From the NCBI GenBank assembly GCA_002633025.1, contig NMRB01000281.1, positions 122,255-186,254 on the forward strand: a stretch of 64,000 bases of DNA. The letters run 5' to 3'. A program made the translations under genes and the position numbers. The number at the start of each line of letters is the position of its first letter. Within the stretch, counting starts at the first letter, position 1. The DNA comes from Notospermus geniculatus. Its lineage: Eukaryota > Nemertea > Pilidiophora > Heteronemertea > Lineidae. Under the pieces are notes generated by a model, which searched no databases, had not been told where the DNA came from, and worked only from the letters and a program-made list of their open reading frames with translations. Below are positions 37,301 through 49,363 of the stretch, piece by piece.

Positions 37301-40300
37301 ATTGCAGTTGGCTTTCGTGGTGATTCAGTTTTAAACTATGAACTGTTGTCTTAGAAGTGTACGACATACAAAATGATACATTGAGACCCGAGATATGGTC
37401 ACAAATCAGCAATTTGCAATTTGTAAATGCAGAAAAACTAGTGTACAGTGAAAAACAGTCTAGATGTTAGTTCAAGGCTGCTGTCAAAAGTGCATTTCCA
37501 CTATTTACGTCAATTATGGACCACGGAGCTATTTCATCGACTAAAGTGAAGGGCCCTTAATGTCAATTACGGTAACTAGCGTTCTCATTTATCCCTTCAA
37601 GGGTCGTTACTGCAATTCTATTTACGGCTTTATCTCTCAACAGTCCCTTTAGGTGGCTTTAGAAGAGTGTTCTAATGCCTCCCGTGATATGAGTATGAAA
37701 ATGGACAAATAAAAAATTCTAAAGAGCAAACCTCAATAAATAAGCAATGAAAACAGTAGCTAATGCATTTGCTCAATTAGTTGGTGAAAAGCTTGGCTAT
37801 ATAATCCCAGACAGCTTCATACAGTAGCCTAGACACGGCGAAGCCATTAATGCACAGTGTGAATAGAGGCCTGCCATGTCGGTCTGAAAGGCTCGTTGGC
37901 ACACATGGTGTGGTGATTTGAGGGCACTGTGGTGATGCCACTTAATACACCAAAATCGCAGTTGTAAGGTCATAGAGGTCTGGCATTGCCGGGGTCCAGC
38001 TTCTACTGTTGCTGATGGTCGGCATTGCCGACCACACAGCAGGCTGTTGATGTCTTCGAATCGAATCCTGACATTGACGCTTTTGATGTGGGAAAGCCAT
38101 GTCTGTGACCTTACAACTGCGATTTTGGTGTTGCTCTGAGCAGTCCCAGAGTCACGGTAAGAATATGCGAAGTCTGTAAAGTCTTTTTCAGAATGTCCAG
38201 TCATTTTTGCACTAATTTTACCTTGCAATGGAACCTAACCACAAATCACAAATGGCCAATTACGTCTGCATGATTGCATTGATTCAGAGTATAGACCAGA
38301 ACAAGTCAATATTAGAAGTCGGTCAGCCGTTCTACATGCACAAATAAGTGGCCAATTTGTGGTTTGTGGTTAGGTTCCATTGCAAGGTAAAATGAGTGCA
38401 AAAATGACTGGACATTCTGAAAAGCACTTTATACATGTATACGATCAAATTAAATGGATTAACATGACATTGAGTAATCCGCCTTCTCTGCGCTTCGTAA
38501 GACTTCATTGATCACCCAAAACGTCGGGCTTTACAGGATTAAAACCCGATCTCCTGTCGAAACTAACGACGTCTTCAAGAACCTTTTTTAACACAGACTG
38601 TGAATCGAATTACCAAACTTGATGACGATGGCTTCAAGAGGAAAGGCGCCTACGGCCAGCCCGGGAGGTTCGGGAGGTGATTGAGGGCTGAGGTTGATGG
38701 TTGAATGCGATAAAGACGACTTCTACACAGGGATGGATATCAAATGAACAGTTCTTAACTGTCTTGCCAATTTCCCACTTAACCCCTTCATTGCCAAAGT
38801 TAGGGTGAACCAGGAAGTGGCCACCATGCAGTGGTTGGCCACTGCAGTGGAGTGTGGCTGACGAACAACATCTGACAATAGATGGTGGACCACCGCATGG
38901 TGACCAATTACTCAATGGTTCATCCTACTGTCAAATTCGAAAAACTGAAAAATGTCAAAACCATTTCATTTTGCTATTCATTAATATGGAAAGCTCTCAC
39001 TGATTGAATGCCTTCTGACGAATACGTAAGTGACTGGGTTTTTCGAAACCTCTCAGGGTCATCAGCTTTTCCCCTCTTTTTGATGTATGTCGACAGGCAG
39101 TGAAAGGTTAACAGTTTTGAACAAACAAATTCGAACATCCATCACCGCAACATATAATGTACTTTCAAACATTCAAACAGTGTGATATTCTTCCTGTGTA
39201 ACTACCCGTTGAGTTGCATTAACTTCCGACAGCTGCTGCTGTGCGTGTCAGGGTTTTTTTATTTGAATGTCTGCAATAAACAAACATTTGATAGATTTTT
39301 CAAGCAACTGAGTCTACCGGTCAACGCCCCACTGGAGGGGAATGCTGACAGAATACCTGCGTGATCAGTTCCGCGTTTTAGCTTTTACCATCGGGTTCTA
39401 TTGATTGTTGCCGATGACGGTGTACGACTTTTAGTCCACACTGCATAATAGCCTTAATTGCGGCCTCCAAAGGTAGGTACCAACGACACCATCCCTGTAA
39501 TCAACACATAACGGGCGAAGACGGACAAAATAGCTGTAAAATGTAACTCATTAGCTGATTATCAATGCTAACTAATTAGAGGTCAGACTTTAGTAGCCTA
39601 GTACAGAAGTTTAAGACTTCTCTAGTCGTGTCAGAAGGATTTGGGGACATAACGACGCTGTTATACGGTATTTCACTTTGAGTGATTCAAAAAGTGCACT
39701 CTGTTGACAAAATGGAAAAACGCTATGCATGACCGTCTAAGTCACTGATGTCAATATAAGGGAAACTGCAAACATAAGATCGAAATCGTTGGCGCCTTGC
39801 TAGGTGAGCGCATTACTTGATTACAACTACATATTTGGCCCAATAACGGGATATTTCATCTGTACCTCATCTTGCACCCGGGGAAACAAAACACTGGCCC
39901 ACATCGACGCTGCAGTAACCAATCTATATATTGGTAGAAGGATGTAGCATAGAAAAAAGAGATAATGGCCTAGTGGGCGTGTGGAGAGGTAAACCAAGAC
40001 ACGCAGGAAGTCGCAGTGGGAACCTAACTTGGCTTGCTTTAGAACGCAGAAAGGTCGATGATCGCAGATGGTCTCGATATAACCGATCATCGCTGAGGAT
40101 CGTATTTTAGCCAACTACACTTCCTGTAAAGAAACTCGAGCGATGAAACAAGAGTAAGTTTACCTCCATTACGCCAGTCTTTCGGCTTTAATAAGGTAAA
40201 TATTTCCAATGCCCTGGAGTTTTACCGATGGCGGCCTAGGGGACTCCCTCCGCGGGCAATTAACCGCAGTTGAAGCCAACACAATTTGTAGAGAATGCAA

Positions 40301-43300
40301 GCGTTTTTTCCCTATACGATACGAAGTGCGAAGCTAAGAGGCTGCAGGAGTTTATCCCACACCGTTTGGAAGAATATGGAAGCCAACACCGAGGACAGGT
40401 CCGCTGACAAGGCAAAAGCTTCCCATACCAGCTAGGCCTAGGATCAATGACGTACCAATCACCAATCACATCGTTGAAAGATCCATTCCTTAGGCTTATT
40501 TGGAATGACAACTACGGGTAAGCATTGATCCTTTCGATGAAACGGCGGCAGGAACTCCATGATGCGTTGACAGTTGCATTGGTGCCTGTTTCTGTCATTG
40601 ACATACACCGATTCAGGTGTAGCCTACCGCACCACATTTCCCCTCCCGTATATCTGTCCTTCACGGGCCTTGAAACAATCCTTCACGCTCGCATGGCTTC
40701 CGCTATGACTCGTGGAAGTGACATCCAAGTCACGTCATGTCAATCAGAGATGGCATGTATCACATCTGATGACGATCAGTTAATTCACCACGATCGTCCT
40801 CTTTCATGTCTTCACTACACAGATTGCTTTTGTTTTTATTGCCTGTTCTTTCGCTGGAAGATGCAATCACATAATATTTCCAACAGAGCCAAGGGTTCTT
40901 TTACGTTGGCGTCAAGAAACTGTACCAAACTTGAGTACTCTTCGAGACCTCAAACAAACTGTATATCCACCGCCATGTGCTTCTTTCGGAGGGAATGTGT
41001 ACAGCATGGGTGGGGGTGTTCATGAAGAATATTCAGTATTGATGATGATCCCAGCCCTAGTTATTTGTTCTCACGGTTTCAACCACTTCAAATTCTCACC
41101 TCATAGATTGTAAGGAATGCCAGATATCTCCCACTGCTTTGCCTTCAGATTGGTTTTTAATAGCCTCTCGAAGCTTTAGATTCTAGTATTTCAAACAAAA
41201 CCCATGCATCATCAAACTCTGACAAATACATGAATGCTGAGGAAGGTATCTTTGATTGGCCTGTCAGAAGAAGCCCTACTTTCACGCTTCACAGCCTTGC
41301 AATATTTCCAAAACATCCGAAACCCGAGATAACATATTTTCTGCTGTTTGTATAACAAGTGCTAATATGCCACGACTATCTTCTCTCTCAACTTGCTATC
41401 GATAGACCAGTAATCCATAGTACTACGCTGAAAGTAGCCAGTACTTGAAAAAGAAACGGACTGGTACTAAAAATACCCAACATACCAGTATTCAATAAAT
41501 CCTCTCAGTCGCCATCCAACCGGGGCAATTATCGATGGCTTCAACTTCTAAGCCACCGACGGCGAACAAGAAAATTGAACTTTCACTCAAAACGCTGGAA
41601 GTGCTTACACTTGCGAGTAAATGCGTTTCAATTAATCTTTATAACCCCTCGAGTTGAAGTTCGAACGCCAAGTCTGGACGTTCTGGATGGAATCGTCAGC
41701 AAAAATCATGTGTAGGAGGGCATTAGGCTGGACAGGCTGCACTACAGTGCGTTTGTGTCAAATCATTTCTTATCACTAGCAACGAATAGACGCAGAAATG
41801 GTGGAAACGTCCGGAGTTCCAACTGGAAACAGCGCGATTCGTGAAATTGGTCCAAGAACAGTTAGGCTACTTCTCACTTTGCTTTCACAATTTCTGCTTT
41901 CACCAATGAGGCGCTTTCCAAACAGGTCATCCTACACTACTTTGGTAGTCGCATAGTTCGGATTGCTTTATGCGACGGGGACGGAAAAGGGGCGGAACTT
42001 TGTTAAATGCATCCGGAGTCCACTGACCAACCCACCTGCCTCACTTCGTCAAGCGTTTGTTGCGGTGGCCAAAAGTGCGAGCGCAAAAAAAACACTGACG
42101 CTACCCAACATGATGCCAAACTGCTTTCATTCCAAACGGTTTAGTTCGACACCAGACGTACGTTTACGATAGACCCACGGCTACACGTGGCGGTATCGTA
42201 AAGGTACTAGTGAGCTGAGATAGGAATACGTGAGGCATGTAATCGTACAAGGTAAATTGACATATTCCCGGAGTAAATGATTTCGTAGTTTTGTTTTTTC
42301 ATTCATTAGCTTCCAGAAGCTACACATACCGTGGTACGTAGATCATGACGATTCTGGTTGGAGTTATTTTCCGGCACTGATCGCTTCACTAGTCATAGGT
42401 GAAGTTTCTATTTCTTGTGTTAGTTCGGAATGCCGGAAGTGTCATCGTGACTGAATAATCTATACCCGCTGGCCCAGTTTTTCAGTCGCACTTTTCATAA
42501 AAAGCTAATCCGTTAATCGAAATAACCATAAGCAATAAATTGTATTCTGTACTTAGAAGATGGATTCGCACTGCACTTCACTTACACACGTTTTGAGCAA
42601 TCAACGAAATCTGTGCCTAACCGTCGATACTTTCCTTAGGGTCGCCATGTTTCGGGTTCTCATTGAAGTTTGTTTGCATGTGTCAGTGATTCAGTGCTGT
42701 TTTTTCACCGACATCCATCCATAGAGACTAAAACACTGAACCGTTACATATTACGACCCTTACGTGCTGCAGTTTGTTTAATTGTCAGCTTTTCTCACGA
42801 AATGTATAAAGACGATTTGTTGGGACGTCAATCGACCTGATTGGCTGTTTATCGCAACCGTCGACGAGAACCATTTGCTACATGTAAGTGGTTTCATGAG
42901 ACAATTAGCTAAAAGCCTTGATTTTATATTTTAGTTTCGAAGAGTTCGACAAATTTGCTAACGATTGCCTGCTTAAAACATCAATATCTTGGCAACATTT
43001 CGGCAAAAAACAACTGAATTAATTGTCACCACTCATCTGAAAGTCGAAAAGACGGCAAGTGCAGTCCGTGCGCTATGGTCTAATGGACAGAGTTTCAGGT
43101 CAATGGTTAACCCGGACTGGCGCCGTCAGCAAAGAGAGGTACGTACGTCAAGTTCAGTGACTATGTTCCCCCAATGCATTCATGTACACGTACATCTACA
43201 TTATCTTTTGAGGAAGCAATCACTGATGCAATTACTGCAGCGGCCGAACTCATCCATCCTCTTTACGTCAAGAGACATAATGGGGCTCCTTGAACTCGTT

Positions 43301-46196
43301 CTGATGTCTCCACAAATGAAATGATTGGTCGCCTCCCAAGCTTGAGAAGTAGTACACACGACATCAGCCACAAGTGTGAACGGACGGGCTTTAGACATTT
43401 AGCCTAGGCTATTATGAGAATGTTTATACGTTCAGCATGCATGAGGACTCTGCGTACATGTAATACCAGGGCTGGGTTGCACAAAACTCATGTTAGCGCT
43501 AACATGGCTAACTTGGTGTTAGCGCTAACTTTACGTTAAATGAAGTAAAAAGACAAGGGATTTTTACGTCATCTAACATAAAGTTAGCGCTAACACCAAG
43601 TTAGCGCTATCGTGAGTTTTGTGCAAACGGGCCCAGAAACAAGCTTTGCTCGCACATAGGCCAATACCTTTCCTCAACATACTCAGCAGTCGCTTACTGC
43701 GTTGCTTCACCCCCTTTGGAAAATTTAGGCCACAATTTTAGAGTAAAAACGTACATTCACGCTATTGAATTACGTTGCAACTATACTGGAGCTGTGAACA
43801 AGCTATTTACAGGCCAGAGAAGGTCACAAGTAATTTACCTAATGAATAGACGTCATTGAAAAATGAACCATTATTTACCAAAGCAGGACATAAAATAAAC
43901 GTCCATTAGCGATTAAGTATCTAATATACCACGCCAATTAGATGTAATTTTCACTAAATGTACTACTTAACAGTGACGTCTTTTTTTAATCGGCAGTTTA
44001 GTGTTACACAGATGATTTGTGGCCAATTTAAATACTTTCGTCGGGTTTTATGGAAGATAAATACCCATCAATGACAAACAAACATTAACGCTCTTGATAA
44101 ATATTCTACTCAATCGGCTAACTTGAGCGCTCACCAACAAAACAGTGGTGTGGTCAGTGTAAAGCCAATTGTTCTCTGTCGTTATTCATCGTTTCCATGA
44201 CGTAACGTCGTTCTCTTGAGTTGCGCATCTTGCCCCCGGCTTTGCGTCATATAGGACGACGTCAGCAATGGCGGACATTGTTGAAGTAACGTCGTGGAAA
44301 CCATGAATATCCATGCAGCATAGAAATCATTACAAAAGCTCCATTTATTTTTGATAATGCCATTTTGATTTCCCTAAAGTGGAAACAAAACGTGAAATTG
44401 TTATTGATTTTCCCATTCACGGTGCCACTGGTGTTGGCGTTTTCCACTCGTCAGTAAAATACTACAAATCTATTATAAATGCATTTTCACAACTTGTTAT
44501 AGAACTAATTTTGCACACTGTGCCGGCGCCAATTAGAGTAGTTACCGAAAAACTGAAGTATTACGAGGGCTTTCAACCGATTCTGCCATCGTGCGACCAA
44601 TAACAATGGAAACAGAAGAACAACAGCATTTTCGTCCTATCACCTGATGGCCAGTGTGTAAGCCAGACATAAGCCTGAGATAGGTAAATTATTTACCTTT
44701 GATGCCTTAATGATGACGTAATGTTTACCTTTATTGAAACCGTTGGAAAACGTAGTTGATGGCTTAATGATCACTTTGCTTACCTTTTGAAAACACTGGA
44801 AAATGCTGATTTGATGACTCATTATGATTATTTCATGTGTTCACCTATTGGAGTGCTTTTGAAAACGTAGATTTGATGGTTTAACGATGACTTTTTACCG
44901 CTACCTTTTGAAGGCGTTGGAAATTCCACACCTGAACCAGTCTCGTCAATTTGTATATTTTCACAGCTTCATGCAGCTCGTCTATTCACTATTCATTTTT
45001 CGTCCCTCAAAGCCAAATTAACCGAGTGGCCTTAATTATTCATTCATTAAGTGTTCTCCAGCAGATTTGGAGCACTCACACATGACTGGGACAAAACGAT
45101 GAACGTGACATATACCGGGTATACTGCCTGGGTGCAAAACAGGCGAATCCCGGGAGAAACATTCGTATTTGTCTCATTTTTATGGCAGCCGATTGGTAAT
45201 TTCATTATCTTTGTGATGACACTCGCGTCTCGTGTGGCCAACGAGCGGTGACGTGTTCACAGCACAATCTACGGTTTTTATACCCGAATGAATCGGTCAT
45301 GGGCTGTGCACACGGTGTTGAATTTCATCAGAAATGCACGTAGGATGACACAGCATGCATCACTGATGTAACTATTAATTCCTACGCCCCGTCCGCCTCT
45401 CCGTTCACAGGATGCGGTCATCTTGCTGCACGGGGAGGAGTGCCGTGGTAGGCTGACGCAGGAGCCCTCCCAGTGGCTGTGAAATACAATACTTCGCTCC
45501 ACCCATGAGGCCAACGATGCTCCTGTTAGTTATGTAATCTAGACCAACCTCTAGCCTATAAACCCGGCCATCGGAACTTAACCATTAGCGATTTAAGGCA
45601 TAAAAATGAAATACAAGGCATATAGGCCTATATCGATGTAAATGAGTGTTACCGGCGGTGAATCGGTATGGCAACAAATTGTCACAAATATTTGAGATGC
45701 ACAGATTCTATAAGTTGCAAATCCCTACTACCCCCCACCCCACCCCGTGCCTCCTGTTGAATACATATCACACCATCTGTANAGATTCCCAACCTACCGG
45801 GACTTTGATGTTAGCTGGCACCCACACAAAATCCGGCGGCTCCGGCTCCGAAGTAAAAAACGGTTTCTTCTTCTTTGGTTTGTCATCTTCGACTCCTGTG
45901 GTCGGCACGGCCCGTTTGAGGGCACGGCGGAAGTTTGACCGACGTATTCCAGAATATGCTGCTCGCTTTCGCCGTGTCCTGAGAGTGTCATCCATAAGGT
46001 GGTAATCTGTTATGTTGAACGTCACCTCCGCGAAGTCCCCGCTTTTCAGGAGCCTGTCAACATCATGCCTGAGTCGGCGTATTTCACTGAATGATATCCA
46101 AAATCCACAGGACAGAATAGTGAGCAATAAAATCACACAAGCATAGAGAACCTTGACGTGTAAAGAAACATTCGGCTGTTTCGTCGCCGTCTCCAT
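25307..46196 (-). CDS. Colmedin/gliomedin-like type II membrane protein with collagen and olfactomedin domains
   Basis: Thirteen coding exons: 46196-45798, 35309-35225, 34737-34711, 34106-34062, 33534-33481, 33238-33104, 32874-32749, 32344-32273, 31546-31466, 30587-30441, 30171-30100, 28828-28721 and 26070-25307, totalling 704 aa. Exon 1 has a signal anchor (residues about 15-36), an N-glycosylation site (N61) and a furin site RTRRKR ending at 78. Exon 2 starts the Gly-X-Y repeats. The next ten exons are phase-1 symmetric (27, 45, 54, 135, 126, 72, 81, 147, 72, 108 nt), splitting glycine codons. The last exon is a whole olfactomedin domain (C452 to the end), with the paired cysteine in VVCGVLYL and the [11 protein letters not shown] strand. 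Colmedins act outside the cell after shedding, for example organising ion-channel clusters (gliomedin) in vertebrates. The 30587-30441 exon ends PSCSC in place of Gly-X-Y, possibly an interchain disulfide site. One exon may be missing before the olfactomedin domain or inside the 10.5-kb intron 1. Confidence 0.85.
27717..27916. mobile_element. Foldback MITE in colmedin intron
   Basis: Left end ttcactttgattggttcccg and right end cgggaaccaatctagaattc are inverted; the internal arms contain acgtgatcac motifs. Confidence 0.6.
28492..28602. mobile_element. Foldback MITE, family F4 copy 1
   Basis: catcctcctatggcagggct at left, inverted ctgccgtgggaggatg at right. Related copies are at 30628-30728 and 54426-54502. 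Confidence 0.6.
28955..29268. mobile_element. Inverted-repeat element (gggcaagtccacg ends)
   Basis: gggcaagtccacggtca near 28962 is mirrored by gagacgtggacttgccc near 29263; an inner pair ataccctgcatcatg-like also inverts. Non-coding, in a colmedin intron. Confidence 0.5.
29811..29998. mobile_element. Foldback MITE (cttaaagctgaacta ends)
   Basis: cttaaagctgaactatcgcc at left, gttagttcagctttaag at right; about 190 bp, in a colmedin intron. Confidence 0.6.
30628..30728. mobile_element. Foldback MITE, family F4 copy 2
   Basis: catcctcccatagcagagtt at left and inverted ctgggggaggatgag at right, lying just upstream (on the transcript) of the 30587 colmedin exon. Confidence 0.55.
30865..31035. 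repeat. Minisatellite, about 31-bp period
   Basis: About six units built on 'ttccgtgctacattattgaa tgatgaa', alternating between ttccgtg and ttgcgtg variants. Lies in a colmedin intron. Confidence 0.8.
31290..31457. mobile_element. Foldback element with G-rich arm
   Basis: Starts gggccgtatttaaggcgggg and ends gttaaatacggcc; inner arms gggggcagttgcccccc and ttctgccccct. It lies directly beside the 31546-31466 collagen exon, close to its donor. Confidence 0.65.
34480..34632. mobile_element. Foldback MITE, family F5 copy 1
   Basis: tagaaatcaaatgataaacg at left, inverted atcatttgatttcta at right. A second copy is at 47393-47540. Confidence 0.7.
37928..38146. mobile_element. Foldback MITE, family F2 copy 2
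   Basis: acaccaaaatcgcagttgta at left mirrored by acaactgcgattttggtgt at right; shares the central tcggcattgccgacca palindrome with the other F2 copies. Confidence 0.75.
38176..38432. mobile_element. Foldback MITE, family F1 copy 2
   Basis: Same arms as 3832-4078 (cagaatgtccagtcattttt and complement), inserted within 30 bases of an F2 element. Confidence 0.75.
43469..43635. mobile_element. Foldback MITE (gttagcgctaac arms)
   Basis: gggctgggttgcacaaaact at left, inverted gttttgtgcaaacgggccc at right; the arms contain several gttagcgctaac palindromes. Confidence 0.75.
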
Positions 46197-47392
46197 TGCC
46201 GCGTCTCTCTGGTGATCGTTCTCTCAATAATCTGATCAGTTCACCACCGTGTCCTCTTCTTCAACTTTAAACCAATCAGCATTGCGTATTCCCAAGCGCG
46301 CCAGTTGCGTGTTAGCTCATCCCAGGTAAACCCAACTGATGTGACTGTACCGCGCATCGCTAAAGCACTTATTCCTTTCATTGGAACAATATCCAGAACC
46401 CACCTTTAGTTCAAACTCCAACCGATCGCAATAAGGCAACTCTGATCTGAAGTAGTAATTGAAATGTCGGTGGAAAGTCGATGCTCGGAATAAAAATGGC
46501 GCTGCTTTGCGCGCAGACAGCCAGTCGCTGGTTGCCGTGCAGCACGTTTTTACACTAAATTGATAACAAACACCATGTCGTCCGCGCTCGGGTTTATTTG
46601 AATTGAAAATGTAACCAACAGTTTAACAAGTGCTGGGTGTCCATCCGACCACAAAAATAGAGAGACCACCCACTACCGGTATATCTCTCAGCCACAACCA
46701 GCACCTTAACCAAGGTCTTACTCGTTAGCTAGCTTCCTATAACGTAAACGACCGTTTTTCATATTACCAAGTAATGAAAGTCAAATCTCAATTTTCCCAT
46801 CCGGGGCCCATTATTGGTGTTCTAATTGTTTGCTTTTGATTGACGTACAAACAAATAACATCTCCTGTTTTAATGAAGCACTTGTCAGTCGCCTCCAGTG
46901 CAATGCATATATATGACGTATCAATATGTTTTTCATATAAATATCTATGATTGGCTCCATGTATAATGTACATCTCGGTTCATTTTTCGTCCCAAATCAG
47001 AATCTTCTCAAAGATCTACGCGAGCAACTGCCAACTGGACTTGTCATCATTCTTGAAGTAGCGTCGGTTCTTCAGTTCCAACAGTGGTCACACAAATGCA
47101 CCTCTCACTAAGGACAGGGCTTGTGGATGTGTCTTGCTGTCCAAATCTTGTACATATGTAACCTCACTGAAGAAATTCTATGTTGGCATCGCTTCAACGA
47201 ATCTACTTCTCTTGAAATACGGGAACATCGATGGTGCACTAGTTCCTGTGAACTCTTCTTTCCCCGCATTTTTTTGATAATTGGGTCCCATCGCGAATTG
47301 GTAAAGAAACGGAAATATTAGATTAGTTTCCTGATCCACCGCTAGAGTTTGCATCGAGACACCAGAACGTACCACTGACGATCTCAATAAGG

Positions 47393-47540
47393 AGGTTTCG
47401 AAATCAAACGATAAACGTAAACATTAACGACAACTTTATTTTTGTACCGAAAATGCAATGCAAGATCTGGCTAATGTGTAGTATAAAAAAAAAATGTTGT
47501 CGTAAAAGTTTGGTTTATCGTTTGATTTCGAAGCCTCCCC
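47393..47540. mobile_element. Foldback MITE, family F5 copy 2
   Basis: gaggtttcgaaatcaaacga at left, tcgtttgatttcgaagcctc at right; the same central ccgaaaatgcaat block as copy 1 at 34480-34632. Confidence 0.8.
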
Positions 47541-48177
47541 ATTGACACCGGAAAATGATGACGTAAAACGCAATTTGGAAAAAATCGTAAATCGTATACC
47601 TACAGATCATATAATACGAAATGCCTCAACATGTCAAGGTAGAATAGAATCACACACAAGAAAGTGTAGATGAACATGCACACTTGTCATGCAGGCCAAT
47701 CAAACACCTTCTTCCGCTACCATCATTAGCAACAACGTATACCATATCTGATAATGGAAAGAGAGAATATGATGATTTTTATTGACTGTTATGGCATAAA
47801 ACCGTGTTACACCAACGGTACTTAACCTCCATCTATCATTGTTCGACAGGGCGTTACATGGCATTTTACCATGATAGATTGTCAATTCACCGTCCGATTT
47901 GATGTACATTTTCAAACGTAATGAACACATTGTTCTGGTGCATTTGTACAGTACGTGAATGTTTACCAGTGCCTATGTTATATTATGCAATCAAATGTTC
48001 TTGGCCAATCATGTGCAGCAGATTGCATCATGTGATCATAGGATGTCACATCGTATCGGACACTCAATCACCGTATCGGATCCTAAAACCTTGTATCGGA
48101 CAGCCCTCCTAGTTTCAGCCAATCAGAGCATAGGCCTGTTGTTATAGTTGCTAGGCAATTTGCATAATATAGCAAAG

Positions 48178-48311
48178 AGTGGATGGCAGGTCGTCCAATA
48201 TGGATTTTTGTTGGATGAAGAAAAGTTATATCGGACTCGGCTTCGCCTCGTCCGATATAACTTTTCTTCATCCAACAAAAATCCATATTGGACTCCCTAC
48301 CATCCACTATT
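48178..48311. mobile_element. Foldback MITE, near-perfect hairpin
   Basis: agtggatggcaggtcgtcca at left against tggactccctaccatccact at right, with a perfect inner stem across ggatgaagaaaagttatatc and its complement. Confidence 0.85.
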
Positions 48312-49363
48312 TGTATAATGGCGTACCTCTTCTAACCTAATGTACCTTTATACCCGCCATCGGAACCATTCATGCTTTCAACATTTTAAAGCTGCCCGAA
48401 GGATTGAAAGGAAGAGAGCCTCTGACAAAAGGATTGGGAGGTGATATGATCAACGTTTTGTCTTCAGCACGAGTCACGAGTTATCAACAGCACCAACGTC
48501 AGTGTTACCGTTAGCTGCACGATCTCTAAAACTCTTGACATGTCTAGGCCTAGAACTTTCTGGTGTCGTTGCGTTACCCAGCCCGGAAACACTTCGTACA
48601 ACAGCAGCGAACACTATTGTAGTCTACTTGTCACACCCGTTCGGAGACCACCCGGTTTTTAGCCTGTAAGTCGGTAGCCAAACATCGGGACATCCTTTTT
48701 GTCGGGTGAACGGACTGACCCTATATTTCTCCGGCAAGACATCGAAAATACCGTATCAAAACATCATTACCGGCGATTTTCCGCAGAATTTGATAGGAAA
48801 ACAACCACCTTTTGTTGCGGGGATAGAGGCATATGTTGCTAGAGAACAAGAAAAAACATCTTGCTGAACCATAATAAACTCGGCGCCAGTTTGAAACAGC
48901 CTCGGGTAGAGATGATACGGTCCACTGAGGTCTGAATATTGGTCTGCCGTCGGAGGACATCCCGCGAGAATCACCCAGACTAGACGAACTGTGCACTCTA
49001 ATAATTGTCTACGGCATTACTAACATCATCCATGTACCTGCTACCGCATTCTATATTATTCTATTTGGCCGATTGGACCATTTTGCTGATATATCAAGAC
49101 GCCTATTAAAATTCGTTACGTAGACTAACGGGCCTACGCTCTTCATTCATCGCCAACCCTCCCGATCCTGAAAGACAAATCAAACACCATTAGCCAACAG
49201 AACCAGTCATGGGCCAGAGTATAGGATGTCAGTTGTTCAACAAATCTGTGACGCATCGACCAGTCAGAAGTCAGCGTAAAGGAACCCACGGTACGGATGA
49301 AGGAGACTCGGCCAGGTTACCAATACCAACGATGCTACACCTTCCAGAAGCCTGTTTACCGAT

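Larger units (their letters stand above)
35310..45797. other. Colmedin intron 1
   Basis: About 10.5 kb without a recognised exon. It contains foldback elements at 37928-38146, 38176-38432 and 43469-43635, and two longer open frames (40525-41025 on +, 36702-36337 on -) with no domain I recognise. Missed collagen exons cannot be excluded. Confidence 0.5.
46197..48582. other. Colmedin upstream region
   Basis: No coding exon recognised. It holds the colmedin promoter by position, plus foldback elements at 47393-47540 and 48178-48311. No core promoter motif stands out. Confidence 0.4.

Noticed and set aside
40525-41025. 166-codon frame in colmedin intron 1
   Set aside because: No domain, no start or splice context, and irregular composition; probably chance.
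43060-43130. tRNA-like sequence (tatggtctaatgg)
   Set aside because: A-box-like motif only; no B box or acceptor stem.
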